Below are positions 1 through 8,367 of a stretch of 64,000 nucleotides of DNA, one piece after another. The notes beneath the pieces are model-generated. The model did not search any database. It was not told the origin of the DNA and saw nothing but the letters and a program-made list of their open reading frames with translations. Positions within the stretch are counted from its first letter, which is position 1; each line of letters opens with the position of its first letter. The position numbers were made by a program, and so were the translations under genes. Source of the stretch: Duganella rivi (GTDB lineage Bacteria; Pseudomonadota; Gammaproteobacteria; Burkholderiales; Burkholderiaceae_D); contig NZ_WWCK01000003.1 of NCBI RefSeq assembly GCF_009857435.1, positions 558,001 to 622,000 on the forward strand, written 5' to 3'.

Positions 1-2780
1 GTACCGTACAGGCCGCCGTCCGAACGGTCGTGGTAAGCCAGCAGTTTGCCGTCAGCGTTCAATTGCTGAATCGCGGCGAAGAAGGCTTTCACGTCTTCTG
101 GATTGTCCACGTCCGGCACCGAGTTGCCCAGCTGGCCCATGACTTGCGCCAGCGCCGAGGCGCCCAGGCGGTTCTTGCCACGGCCCAGATCGATCAGGAT
201 GATCGAGGTTTCGCCGGCATCGGTACGCAGTTGCGGCGTCAGCGATTTGCGCACGTCGTACACTGGAGCGAACGACGAGACGATCAGCGACACTGGCGAC
301 AACACGGCTTTGGACTCATCGCCCTCTTTCCAGGTGGTGCGCATCGACAGCGAATCCTTGCCGACCGGGATCGAGATGCCCAGCGCCGGGCACAGTTCCA
401 TGCCGACGGCTTTGACGGTGTCGTACAGCGCTGCGTCCTGGCCCGGCTGGCCGCAAGCAGCCATCCAGTTAGCCGACAGTTTGATGTCTTCGATCGAGCG
501 GATCGGCGCAGCAGCGATGTTCAGCACTGCTTCGGCAACCGCCATGCGGCCCGAAGCAGCAGCGTCGATCACAGCCAGCGGAGTACGCTCGCCCATGGCC
601 ATTGCTTCGCCCTTGTAGCCTTCAAAGCTCATGGCGGTCACAGCGCAGTCAGCCACCGGCACCTGCCAAGGGCCCACCATCTGGTCGCGCACGGACATGC
701 CGCCCACGGTACGGTCGCCGATGGTGATCAGGAACGATTTGTCGCCCACGGTCGGCAGCAACAGCACGCGCTTGGCGGCCTCTTCCAGATCCATGCCGGT
801 CAGGTCGATGGCCGGGAAATCGTTTTGCACATGGTGTACGTCGCGCTGCATTTTTGGCGGTTTGCCGAGCAGGACTTCCATCGGCATATCGACCGGATTG
901 TTGCCCAGTTCAGGATCGATCAGCTTCAGCTGGCGCTCTTCGGTGGCGGTACCAACCACGGCGAACAGGCTGCGCTCGCGTTCGCAAATCGATTGGAACA
1001 GCGGCAGGTCGGCAGGCGAAATCGCCAAAACATAACGCTCTTGCGATTCGTTCGACCAGATTTCTTTCGGCGCCATGCCGCTCTCTTCCAGCGGAATTTT
1101 GCGCAGGTCGAAGATCGCACCGCGCTTGGCGTCGTTGGTGATTTCCGGGAAGGCGTTCGACAGACCGCCCGCGCCTACGTCGTGAATCGAGATGATCGGG
1201 TTTTTCGCGCCCAGCTGCCAGCAAGCGTTAATCACTTCCTGCGCGCGGCGTTCCATTTCCGGGTTGCCGCGCTGAACCGAGTCGAAGTCCAGATCGGCGG
1301 TGTTGGTGCCGGTTGCCATCGACGAGGCAGCCGAGCCGCCCATGCCGATCCGCATGCCCGGGCCGCCCAGCTGCACCAGCAGGCTGCCGACCGGGATGTC
1401 GTTCTTGTGGGTGTGCTGCGACGAAATGTTACCGATACCGCCGGCAATCATGATCGGCTTGTGATAGCCGAATACGGTGTCGTGCGCGCCGGCGAACTGC
1501 TTGCCGATGTTCTGTTCGTAGGTACGGAAGTAACCGCCCAGCACCGGACGGCCGAATTCATTGCTGAAGGCAGCGCCGCCCAGCGGGCCGTCGATCATGA
1601 TTTGCAGCGGCGAAGCGATGCGCTCTGGCTTGCCGTACGGGGTGCCGCTGTCGCGGTAGTCGCTTACCGGCGCGGTAACGACTGCATCGCTTTCCCATGG
1701 ACGCACGGCACCCGGCAGCAGCAGGTTGGACACGGTGAAGCCGGTCAAGCCCGCTTTTGGCTTGGCGCCACGGCCGGTTGCACCTTCGTCGCGGATTTCA
1801 CCGCCGGCGCCGGTCGAGGCGCCAGGGAATGGCGAGATCGCGGTCGGGTGATTGTGGGTTTCCACTTTCATCAGCGTGTGGGTCAGCTCGGTGGTCGGCG
1901 CGTATTCATTGCTGCCGGCCTGCGGGAAGAAGCGCATGACTTCCGCGCCTTCCATGATCGACGAGTTGTCGCTGTAGGCAACCACGGTGCCTTTCGGCTG
2001 CAGCTGGTGGGTATTCTTGATCATGCCGAACAGCGACTTTGGCTGCGCCACGCCGTCGATGGTCCAGTCGGCGTTGAAGATCTTGTGGCGGCAGTGCTCG
2101 GAGTTGGCCTGCGCGAACATCATCAGTTCAACGTCGGTTGGATTGCGGCCGGCCTTGGTGAAGGCGGCGTCCAGGTATTCCACTTCATCTTCCGACATGG
2201 CCAGGCCGAGGTCGGTGTTGGCCTTGTCCAGCGCGGCCTTGCCGCTGCCGATCACGTCTACCGATTCCAGCGGACGGGCTTCCAGTTCGCGGAACAGGCC
2301 GGCTGCGTCGTCAGCCGAGCGCAGTACCGATTCGGTCATGCGATCGTGTAGCAGCGCGGCGACGGCTTGCAGTTCTTCGTCGCTCAGCTTCTTGGTGGCG
2401 CCCAGCGAAGTACCCAGGATGCCGGTCTTCAGGTTGATGCGGAACGCCACGCCGCGCTCAACGCGCTTGATGTGCGCCATGCCGCAGTTGTGAACGATGT
2501 CGGTGGCTTTCGACGCCCACGGCGAAATCGTGCCGAAGCGCGGGATGACGAAGAATTCCTCGGCATGGCCCTCGGTGTTGTCGGCGTGGGCCGGTTCACC
2601 GTAGGTCAGCAGGCCGGTCAGGCGCTGGGTGTCGTCGGCGGACAGCGGCGCGGCGGCATCGATGAAGTGGACATAGCGTGCCTGAACAGCGGCTACGGAA
2701 GGCAGCACCGCTTGCAGTTGGTTCAACAGGCGTTGGCTACGGAATGCGGACAGGGCGTTGGAACCCGGCAGAATCAGCAT
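1..2780 (-). CDS. purL: Phosphoribosylformylglycinamidine synthase, partial (C-terminus beyond the left edge)
   Basis: The fourth step of purine synthesis: ATP- and glutamine-dependent conversion of FGAR to FGAM in the cytoplasm. Reading the minus strand from the ATG at 2780 gives [13 protein letters not shown] and then about 926 residues typical of the large single-chain proteobacterial PurL. These include a [16 protein letters not shown] stretch (substrate/ATP-binding FGAM synthase domain), [10 protein letters not shown] and, at the window edge, HDRSDGGL. The family is usually about 1300 residues, so roughly 400 residues with the C-terminal glutamine amidotransferase domain lie outside. The gene is first in its transcript here. 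A perfect TATAAT lies about 90 bases upstream. Confidence 0.96.
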   Translation of the reverse strand, partial: MLILPGSNALSAFRSQRLLNQLQAVLPSVAAVQARYVHFIDAAAPLSADDTQRLTGLLTYGEPAHADNTEGHAEEFFVIPRFGTISPWASKATDIVHNCGMAHIKRVERGVAFRINLKTGILGTSLGATKKLSDEELQAVAALLHDRMTESVLRSADDAAGLFRELEARPLESVDVIGSGKAALDKANTDLGLAMSEDEVEYLDAAFTKAGRNPTDVELMMFAQANSEHCRHKIFNADWTIDGVAQPKSLFGMIKNTHQLQPKGTVVAYSDNSSIMEGAEVMRFFPQAGSNEYAPTTELTHTLMKVETHNHPTAISPFPGASTGAGGEIRDEGATGRGAKPKAGLTGFTVSNLLLPGAVRPWESDAVVTAPVSDYRDSGTPYGKPERIASPLQIMIDGPLGGAAFSNEFGRPVLGGYFRTYEQNIGKQFAGAHDTVFGYHKPIMIAGGIGNISSQHTHKNDIPVGSLLVQLGGPGMRIGMGGSAASSMATGTNTADLDFDSVQRGNPEMERRAQEVINACWQLGAKNPIISIHDVGAGGLSNAFPEITNDAKRGAIFDLRKIPLEESGMAPKEIWSNESQERYVLAISPADLPLFQSICERERSLFAVVGTATEERQLKLIDPELGNNPVDMPMEVLLGKPPKMQRDVHHVQNDFPAIDLTGMDLEEAAKRVLLLPTVGDKSFLITIGDRTVGGMSVRDQMVGPWQVPVADCAVTAMSFEGYKGEAMAMGERTPLAVIDAAASGRMAVAEAVLNIAAAPIRSIEDIKLSANWMAACGQPGQDAALYDTVKAVGMELCPALGISIPVGKDSLSMRTTWKEGDESKAVLSPVSLIVSSFAPVYDVRKSLTPQLRTDAGETSIILIDLGRGKNRLGASALAQVMGQLGNSVPDVDNPEDVKAFFAAIQQLNADGKLLAYHDRSDGGLYG

Positions 2781-2869
2781 GGTGGGAAGGTAGTTGATGC
2801 AGCTAGGCTGCGGTTTAAAGGGAGATGGGGCACAAGCTACTATGTAATGCAGAATTTTCCTTTGCGCGC

Positions 2870-2875
2870 ATTATA
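2870..2875 (-). promoter_or_regulatory. Candidate -10 box of purL
   Basis: A perfect TATAAT on the minus strand, about 90 bases before the purL ATG, in an AT-rich pocket. No convincing -35 box is seen 16-18 bases upstream, so only the -10 assignment is offered. Confidence 0.4.
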
Positions 2876-3044
2876 CCTTTTCAGCCCCTCGCCCGCCACC
2901 CGCCGCCCTTGGATATTTCGTCGCCGCAGGGCAGCAAAACGTGCCTCCGAAGCAACATTTCGAGGCAAAAAAGGCAAAAATTCCGCTTTTCGGTTTTCCT
3001 TCGAGTATGCTCTTTCGAAAGTAGCCGGTCTCCGAGAGCAAGCC

Positions 3045-4700
3045 ATGCCAGACTATAGCAATCTGTCGGTTCTGATTGTCGATCCCAATCAGAGCATGCG
3101 TGCCAGCGTGCACAATATGCTGACCCAGGTGAATATCACCAAGGTCGACCAAGCGGTCAGCGCCGCCACCGCCATCCGCGCGCTGACCAGCAAATCCTAC
3201 GACGTGATCCTGTGCGAGTACGACCTCGGCACCAGCGCCGACGGCGCCGGCCAGGACGGCCAGCAATTACTGGAGGACCTGCGCCACCACAAGGTGATCG
3301 GGCCGGGGGCGATTTTCGTCATGCTGACCTCGGAAGGCGTGTACAGCAAGGTGGTTAGCGCTGCCGAACTGCTGCCGACCGATTACATCCTCAAGCCGTT
3401 CACGGTGGACGTGCTATCGCAGCGTATCGGCCGCGCGCTGGAGCGGCGCGCCGTGTTCCTGCCGGTCTACCAGCTGATCGGCCAAGGCCGCGCGCGCGAA
3501 GCAATCGACATCTGCCTGCGTAACGAAGCGGCGCAGCCGCGCTACGCCATCGATTACGCCCGCTTGCGCGCCGAAGTGCTGGCCAGCCTCGGCCGCCACG
3601 CCGACGCCGAGCAAGCCTATACCGGCATCCTCAATCTTAAGACACTGGGCTGGGCGCAGCTGGGTCAGGCGCGTGCCGTCTACGCGCTGGGCCGGCTGGC
3701 GGATGCCGAGGCGCTGCTGCGCGAACTACTGGCCGGCAACCCCAAGTTCATCGCGGCCTACGACCTGCTGGCCCAGCTGCTGCGCGATCAAGACAAGGAC
3801 GCCGACGCCAAGCAAGTGCTGGAAGACGCCGTGGCGCTATCACCGCACATGGTGCGCCGCCTGCGCAACCTCGGCGACGTGGCGCTGGCGTCCGGCGACG
3901 TCGCCGGGGCTGAAAAGGCCTATAAGCAAGTCGTCGCCAAGGCCAAGTACTCGGAATTCCGCGACCCGGCTGACCACGTCAACCTGGTGCGCGCGCTGGT
4001 GCACAAGGGCGATGCGGCCGGCGCAGCCAGCGTGGTGCGCGACCTGGAACGGTCGATGCGCAGCACGGCCAGCGTGGAAGTGTGCCGCTGCTATGCCTCG
4101 TCCATGGTCAAGCAGCTCAATGGCGACACCGACGGCGCAGCCGCCGAACTGGCCAAGGCCATGGAAAAACTGGCCGAAGCTACCGGCATGTCCGCCAACC
4201 TCAAGCTGGGACTGGCGCACAGCTGCCTGGAAACCCGGCTCGACGAGCAGGCCGAAGCGCTGTTCAACCAGCTGATCGCCAACCCGAATAGCGGCGTCGA
4301 TGCCGAACAAGTCACCGCCCTGTGCAAGCAAGCCGGCCGCCAAGACATCGCCAAGCGCTACGTTCAAACCCAGGAACAGGCCGTGGACGGGGCGGTGCGC
4401 GAAGCCGCCGCCCTCAGCCGCAGCGGCGACATCCGCGGCGCAGTCGCAGTGTTGCAGGACACGCTGCAACGCTATCCCGACCATACAGACCTGTGGTCGG
4501 TCAGCGTCACCACCATGCTGCGCCTCATCGGCGAGCTTGGCTGGGACGCACAATTGGCCACGCAATGCACGATGCTGATGCGGCGCATGCGCGAACACAA
4601 TCCCCAGCACCCATTATTGCCGGGTTTGCTGGCACAATATGCGACAGCGCGCCAGAAGGCCGCTGCCAACCCAACGCCCTCGCCGGCAGAAAGCTCCTGA
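3045..4700 (+). CDS. REC-TPR response-regulator-like protein, first tandem copy
   Basis: A 551-residue soluble protein. Residues 1-125 form a receiver (REC) fold: VLIVDPNQSMR at 9-19, VMLTSEG with the conserved Thr, and YILKPF with the conserved Lys. The rest is a chain of TPR-like helical pairs, for example the segments from AREAIDICLRNEA and from DADAKQVLEDAVALSP. The acidic pair is reduced (VDP instead of VDD), and the position of the phospho-acceptor Asp holds Glu58 (ILCEYDLG). The protein may therefore not be phosphorylated and may act as a protein-binding module; this is inference. The start is chosen at 3045 because the REC fold begins at once. The stop overlaps the start of a close paralogue (TGATG), so the two are translationally coupled. 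Partner and pathway are unknown. Confidence 0.85.
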   Translation: MPDYSNLSVLIVDPNQSMRASVHNMLTQVNITKVDQAVSAATAIRALTSKSYDVILCEYDLGTSADGAGQDGQQLLEDLRHHKVIGPGAIFVMLTSEGVYSKVVSAAELLPTDYILKPFTVDVLSQRIGRALERRAVFLPVYQLIGQGRAREAIDICLRNEAAQPRYAIDYARLRAEVLASLGRHADAEQAYTGILNLKTLGWAQLGQARAVYALGRLADAEALLRELLAGNPKFIAAYDLLAQLLRDQDKDADAKQVLEDAVALSPHMVRRLRNLGDVALASGDVAGAEKAYKQVVAKAKYSEFRDPADHVNLVRALVHKGDAAGAASVVRDLERSMRSTASVEVCRCYASSMVKQLNGDTDGAAAELAKAMEKLAEATGMSANLKLGLAHSCLETRLDEQAEALFNQLIANPNSGVDAEQVTALCKQAGRQDIAKRYVQTQEQAVDGAVREAAALSRSGDIRGAVAVLQDTLQRYPDHTDLWSVSVTTMLRLIGELGWDAQLATQCTMLMRRMREHNPQHPLLPGLLAQYATARQKAAANPTPSPAESS

Positions 4701-6337
4701 TGTCCGATTACGCCGCCCTGTCCGTCCTGCTGGTCGACCCTAACCAAAGCATGCGCGCCAATTTGCGCAACATGCTGAGTCAGGCCGGCATTACCAGCAT
4801 CGATGACGCTGTCAGCGCCGGCACGGCTATCCGCCAGATCAACAAGAAAAGCTACGATGTGATCTTGTGCGAGTACGACTTGGGCAGCGGCGCCGGCGAC
4901 AGCGGGCAAGACGGCCAGCAATTGCTGGAAGATCTGCGCCACCACAAGCTGATCGTGCCGTGGACTATTTTCATCATGCTGACCTCGGAAGGCGTGTACA
5001 GCAAGGTGATCGGCGCGGCCGAGCTGACCCCGACCGATTACGTGCTCAAGCCGTTCACTGTCGACGCGCTGCTGCAACGCGTCCGCAAGGCCGTGGACCG
5101 GCGCGAGGTGTTCATGCGCGCCTACCAGATGATCGAGTTGGGCAATCTGCGCAAGGCGATTGCCGAATGCGTGACCGGCGAGGAAAAGAATCCCCGCTAC
5201 GCCGCTGACTTCGCCCGCCTGCGCGCGGAGCTGCTGTCGCAATTGGGCGATTTGGCCGAGGCCGAGCGCGTCTATCAATTGCTGCTGATGACCAAGCCGA
5301 TCGCGTGGGCGCATTTGGGGCTGGCGCGCTGCCAGTTCGGCCAGCAGAAATACGTCGAGGCGCAATCGACGCTGCAAGAACTGCTGAACCACAACACCCA
5401 GTACATGGCCGCCTACGACCTGCTGGCGCGCACGCACCAGGCACTGGGCCAGCAGGAAGCAGCCAAGAAAATCCTCGAAGACGCGGTCGCCATTTCACCG
5501 AATATGGTGCACCGGCTGCGCCACCTCGGCGATGTGGCGTTTGAAACCGGCGATGTCGGCGTGGCCGAGAAGGCGTTCAAACAAGTGGTCGCCAAGGCCA
5601 AGTATTCCGAGTTCCGCAATCCCGAGGATCACGTCAGGCTGGTCAAGACGCTGGTCAAGAAAGGCGACGCCAACCAGGCCAGCGGCGTGATCCGCGATAT
5701 GGAGCGCTCGCTGCGCGCCAGCGCCAACGTGGATGCCTGCCGAGCGATTGCATCGGGCCTGCTGCAGGAAATGATGGGCAACCTCAGCGGCGCAGCCAAC
5801 GAGCTGACCAACGCGGTCAACGCCGTCGGCGCCAGCCGTGGCCTGTCGACCGACTTGAAAATCGGTCTGGTGCACAGCTGCCTGAATATCAAGCTGGATC
5901 AGCAAGCCTCGGATCTGATGCTGAACCTGATGAACGATACCGAAAGCGGCGTCTCCATGGACGACGCGGTGCAAGTGTTTGAAAAAGCCGGCCGCCACGA
6001 CTTGGCCGAGGGCATGGGCGAACAGATCAAGCACCAGGTGGACGAGCTGATCGCGCACGCGGCCGAGCAGCGCGGCCAAGGCGATCTGCGCGCCGCGGTC
6101 GATACGCTGAGCGCGGCGCTGCGCAAGGCGCCGGGCAATATGTCGCTGCTGCCGGCGGCTGCATCGGCCATGCTCAAGCAGCTGGACGATCTGGGCTGGG
6201 AGGCGCCGCTGGCCGAGCAGTGCCAGTTCCTGCTGGAGCGCATGCGCCGGCTCGATCCCGATCATCCGACGCTGGAAACGCTCATGGCGCAGTACCAGCA
6301 CACCCAGCGCAAATATGGTATTTCGGTGGTGGCCTAA
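4700..6337 (+). CDS. REC-TPR response-regulator-like protein, second tandem copy
   Basis: A 545-residue paralogue of the upstream gene, overlapping it by one base. It has the same layout: REC domain at about 1-125 (VLLVDPNQSMR, IMLTSEG, YVLKPF) followed by TPR-like repeats. It also carries Glu58 in place of the phospho-acceptor Asp (ILCEYDLG). Long blocks are nearly identical between copies, such as SYDVILCEYDLG, GQDGQQLLEDLRHHK and VAKAKYSEFR, which points to gene duplication followed by divergence, mostly in the TPR part. It ends two bases before the convergent TraB/GumN-like gene. Function is unknown; a scaffold in a signalling or motility route is one possibility. Confidence 0.85.
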   Translation: MSDYAALSVLLVDPNQSMRANLRNMLSQAGITSIDDAVSAGTAIRQINKKSYDVILCEYDLGSGAGDSGQDGQQLLEDLRHHKLIVPWTIFIMLTSEGVYSKVIGAAELTPTDYVLKPFTVDALLQRVRKAVDRREVFMRAYQMIELGNLRKAIAECVTGEEKNPRYAADFARLRAELLSQLGDLAEAERVYQLLLMTKPIAWAHLGLARCQFGQQKYVEAQSTLQELLNHNTQYMAAYDLLARTHQALGQQEAAKKILEDAVAISPNMVHRLRHLGDVAFETGDVGVAEKAFKQVVAKAKYSEFRNPEDHVRLVKTLVKKGDANQASGVIRDMERSLRASANVDACRAIASGLLQEMMGNLSGAANELTNAVNAVGASRGLSTDLKIGLVHSCLNIKLDQQASDLMLNLMNDTESGVSMDDAVQVFEKAGRHDLAEGMGEQIKHQVDELIAHAAEQRGQGDLRAAVDTLSAALRKAPGNMSLLPAAASAMLKQLDDLGWEAPLAEQCQFLLERMRRLDPDHPTLETLMAQYQHTQRKYGISVVA

Positions 6338-6339
6338 GT

Positions 6340-7329
6340 TTATTCCGGGCTGTCGACCTGATATCCCTTGGCCTTCAACGCAGCCAGGTAGCTATTCGGG
6401 CCGAGGATGTCGGACAGCCGCAGCGTGGCAAAGCTGCTGTTGTTGGTACTTAGCGCCTGCTCGGCGGCGGCCAGCCACGAATCGCGCACGCGCTGTTTCA
6501 CGTTCTGGAAGTTCGGCGTGTTCTTGACGAATTCGGCGTTGCGCATGGCGTCGCCACACTCGGCTTCCTGATCGGCGTAGCTGAGCTTCTGGATCGCTTC
6601 AAGGTCGCCCTTGGCCCACGCGTTGGCGCGCAAGCGCATGGCGTCGAGATCGCTTTCCAGCCGCATTAAAGTTTTGTCGAAGCAGGCAGTGTCGGCCAGT
6701 TGAGACTTTTTGAACTCCTTGATCATCTTGGCCGGACTGTCCATTTCCAGCTGAATCGCGGTGCGGGTGACCTTGATCTTGCGCTTCTTGGCGATGTTGA
6801 AGATCTTCTCTTCCACCTCGTGTCCCTTGCCCAGGCCGGCCTGGCGCAGGCCGGCGTCGTACAGCGTGTCCGCCACGAAGATCGGACGTTCGCGCTCGAT
6901 GTCGTCATTGTCAGGCAGGTATTTGGCTTTCAGCGGCTGCCAGCGGGCGTAGACATCGGCGGGCAGCACGTCTTTCAGCGTTGCGCCATCGGGATTCTTT
7001 TTCACGCCGATCAGGCTAGGCAGCATGCCGAGGCCGCCGAAGAAGCCGACGTGCGCTTGTGCGCCCGGTGGCGACAGGTATTCCTGCGTTTGGCCGAGGA
7101 TGGTTTCTACTTGCTGCGAGCGCCACTCCATCTTTTTCGGCAGCGGCGAATAAGTACCGAAGATCCAGAGCACGTGGTCGTCCTTGCTAACTTTCCACAG
7201 GCCGGGGCCGGGACGCTGGCCGACCAGCAGCACTTGCTCTGGCGCGGGCTCAGTTTCGGTGTCTGATTGCGCCAATGCGGCGCTGAGTTGAAGGGAAAGG
7301 CAGATTGCAGTCAGCAGGCGTAGGCGCAT
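6340..7329 (-). CDS. Exported TraB/GumN-like protein with degenerate signature
   Basis: 329 residues with a clear signal peptide (cleavage likely after SAALAQ, about residue 21), so probably periplasmic. The start LWKVSKDDHVLWIFGTYSPLPKKM and the end ALKAKGYQV match the TraB/GumN (TIKI-like) layout. Family members normally read GTxHxLP near the N-terminus and have a second conserved His near the C-terminus. Here the first motif is GTYSPLP and the C-terminal segment is LRLSDILGP, so both His positions appear lost. If the family is a metal-dependent protease, this member is probably inactive; that is inference. A 46-residue membrane peptide is encoded just upstream on the same strand. Confidence 0.75.
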   Translation of the reverse strand: MRLRLLTAICLSLQLSAALAQSDTETEPAPEQVLLVGQRPGPGLWKVSKDDHVLWIFGTYSPLPKKMEWRSQQVETILGQTQEYLSPPGAQAHVGFFGGLGMLPSLIGVKKNPDGATLKDVLPADVYARWQPLKAKYLPDNDDIERERPIFVADTLYDAGLRQAGLGKGHEVEEKIFNIAKKRKIKVTRTAIQLEMDSPAKMIKEFKKSQLADTACFDKTLMRLESDLDAMRLRANAWAKGDLEAIQKLSYADQEAECGDAMRNAEFVKNTPNFQNVKQRVRDSWLAAAEQALSTNNSSFATLRLSDILGPNSYLAALKAKGYQVDSPE

Positions 7330-7332
7330 GGT

Positions 7333-7473
7333 TTAGAAGCCGGTCAGGCCGGCGGTCAGGTAATGGCTGATCACGTACCACGAAACGAAATACAGGCCGC
7401 AGAGCGCGAAGGCAGAAATGATCGCGGCGCGCGACGTGCTGCGGGATCGAAAGATCCTCAGTATCGTACGCAT
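7333..7473 (-). CDS. Small 46-residue single-pass membrane protein
   Basis: An ATG at 7473 opens a 46-codon frame ending in TAA at 7333. The protein begins MRTILRIFRSRSTSR and has one hydrophobic segment at about residues 17-38 (AIISAFALCGLYFVSWYVI). The basic N-terminus suggests an N-in topology. A strong Shine-Dalgarno (GGGGGA) lies about 7 bases before the ATG, the main reason to call it. The stop lies a few bases before the start of the TraB/GumN-like gene, so the two are probably cotranscribed. No family recognised. Confidence 0.6.
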   Translation of the reverse strand: MRTILRIFRSRSTSRAAIISAFALCGLYFVSWYVISHYLTAGLTGF

Positions 7474-7555
7474 GATGTGTTCCCCCGGCCTGTTAAAAAT
7501 CAAACTTTACGTCGGCGGCCGGAAGCTGGACAAGTGATGTCTGGGCGGTAGCGGA

Positions 7556-7578
7556 TGGCGATACCTCGGGTATCGCCA
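7556..7578 (-). terminator. Hairpin after the Clp-N-domain gene
   Basis: A perfect 10-bp stem (TGGCGATACC / GGTATCGCCA) with a 3-base loop, 10 bases past the stop of the Clp-N-domain gene. There is no T-tract on the minus strand, so it may stabilise the 3' end rather than terminate by itself. Confidence 0.5.
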
Positions 7579-7588
7579 AATGCGCTTA

Positions 7589-8095
7589 TCAAGAAGGCAT
7601 GGCGGCGCGTAGTTCGGCTTCAGCGGCGCTGCCGAGGGTTTGCAGGTCGATGCCGATGGCTTTGAAAGCGCGGCCGGCGGCACTGTGCGCCATGCTCGCA
7701 GCAGCCAGCAGCACGTGCGCGCCGCACAGCGGGGCCGGCAAGCGGCGCTGCAACTCGGGCAGGCTTTGCATCAGCGCTTGGCCGGATGGCTGGACGTCGA
7801 ATAGCAAGGTCGATTCGGCCGGCGGCGCTGCCTCGACAGCGGCATCGTAAAAACCGATCGCATTCAGCGCCTCGGTGTGGCGGTTGTTGAGAGCTTCGCG
7901 ATACGCATCAGGGTCGGCGCCGATGCGGGCGAACACGCGGCGCGCGCTGCCGTCGGGCAGATCGAGCGCGGCCAGCGTGTAATGCTCCGCGCCCGGATGC
8001 TGCTGCCCTTCCTGCAAAGCGCGCTGCTCAGCACCGAGCGACAACGCCATAATAGTTCGGGTGTCCTGCCAGCGCTGCTTTAGTTTTGCAAACAT
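7589..8095 (-). CDS. Clp N-terminal-domain-like protein without AAA+ module
   Basis: 168 residues starting MFAKLKQRWQDTRTIMALSLGAEQRAL. The sequence resembles the substrate/adaptor-binding N-domain of ClpA/ClpC-type unfoldases: helices carrying HPGAEHYTLAALDLPDGSARRVFARIGADP, then a second half with CGAHVLLAAASMAHSAAGRAFKAIGIDL, like the two-fold repeat of that domain. No Walker motifs are present, so it is a stand-alone N-domain. The upstream in-frame extension to 8179 is rejected because it overlaps the HTH gene and lacks homologous character. It lies 13 bases downstream of a small HTH gene and is probably cotranscribed. Likely role: a binding or adaptor protein; target unknown. Confidence 0.75.
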   Translation of the reverse strand: MFAKLKQRWQDTRTIMALSLGAEQRALQEGQQHPGAEHYTLAALDLPDGSARRVFARIGADPDAYREALNNRHTEALNAIGFYDAAVEAAPPAESTLLFDVQPSGQALMQSLPELQRRLPAPLCGAHVLLAAASMAHSAAGRAFKAIGIDLQTLGSAAEAELRAAMPS

Positions 8096-8108
8096 GGTTC
8101 GTCTCCGG

Positions 8109-8321
8109 TCAGCCGCGCGCCAGATTCGCTGCGTGCTTTTTGTGGGCGGCTTGCTTGCTGACGCCGAGCGCCTCGGCAATCTGGGCCCAAGTCCAACCGT
8201 CCGCCAACGCCTGCCGCACCGCCTTGCGCTCGACCTGATCGGCCAGCTCGCGCAAGGCCAGCGCCGCCGCCATGGCGTCGCCGGGTTCAGTGGGAATTTT
8301 CAGGTGATGGAGATCAGTCAT
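8109..8321 (-). CDS. Small helix-turn-helix protein upstream of the Clp-N-domain gene
   Basis: 70 residues: MTDLHHLKIPTEPGDAMAAALALRELAD, then a helix-turn-helix at about 42-62 (GWTWAQIAEALGVSKQAAHKKH). It has only the DNA-binding part and no ligand domain. The first ATG is directly preceded by an in-frame TGA and has no Shine-Dalgarno. A promoter with -35 TTGACA and -10 TAAAGT, 17 bases apart, ends 6 bases before the ATG, so the message may be leaderless. The alternative start is Met17. Two near-identical palindromes cover the promoter boxes, which suggests autorepression. It forms a two-gene unit with the Clp-N-domain gene. Confidence 0.72.
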   Translation of the reverse strand: MTDLHHLKIPTEPGDAMAAALALRELADQVERKAVRQALADGWTWAQIAEALGVSKQAAHKKHAANLARG

Positions 8322-8323
8322 GC

Positions 8324-8367
8324 GTCAACTTTAATTGACGCACCAAAGACTGTCAACTTAAATTGAC
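8324..8367 (-). promoter_or_regulatory. Promoter embedded in twin 16-bp palindromic operators
   Basis: Two copies of GTCAACTTNAATTGAC (8324-8339 and 8352-8367) match at 15 of 16 bases, and their centres are 28 bp apart. On the minus strand the -35 box TTGACA (8351-8356) overlaps the distal copy and the -10 box TAAAGT (8328-8333) lies in the proximal copy, with a 17-bp spacer. The distal palindrome runs over the last codons and stop of the 5-oxoprolinase gene. The layout fits a repressor blocking its own promoter, most simply the adjacent HTH protein. Confidence 0.65.

Noticed and set aside
30..2351. A 773-codon open frame on the plus strand
   Set aside because: It is antisense to purL; its product is rich in His/Arg/Ala with no family character, as expected from high-GC shadow frames.
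2781..3044. Riboswitch or small gene between purL and the first REC-TPR gene
   Set aside because: Only a short GCAGC/GCTGC hairpin and a TATAAT were seen; no conserved riboswitch pattern and no credible short frame.
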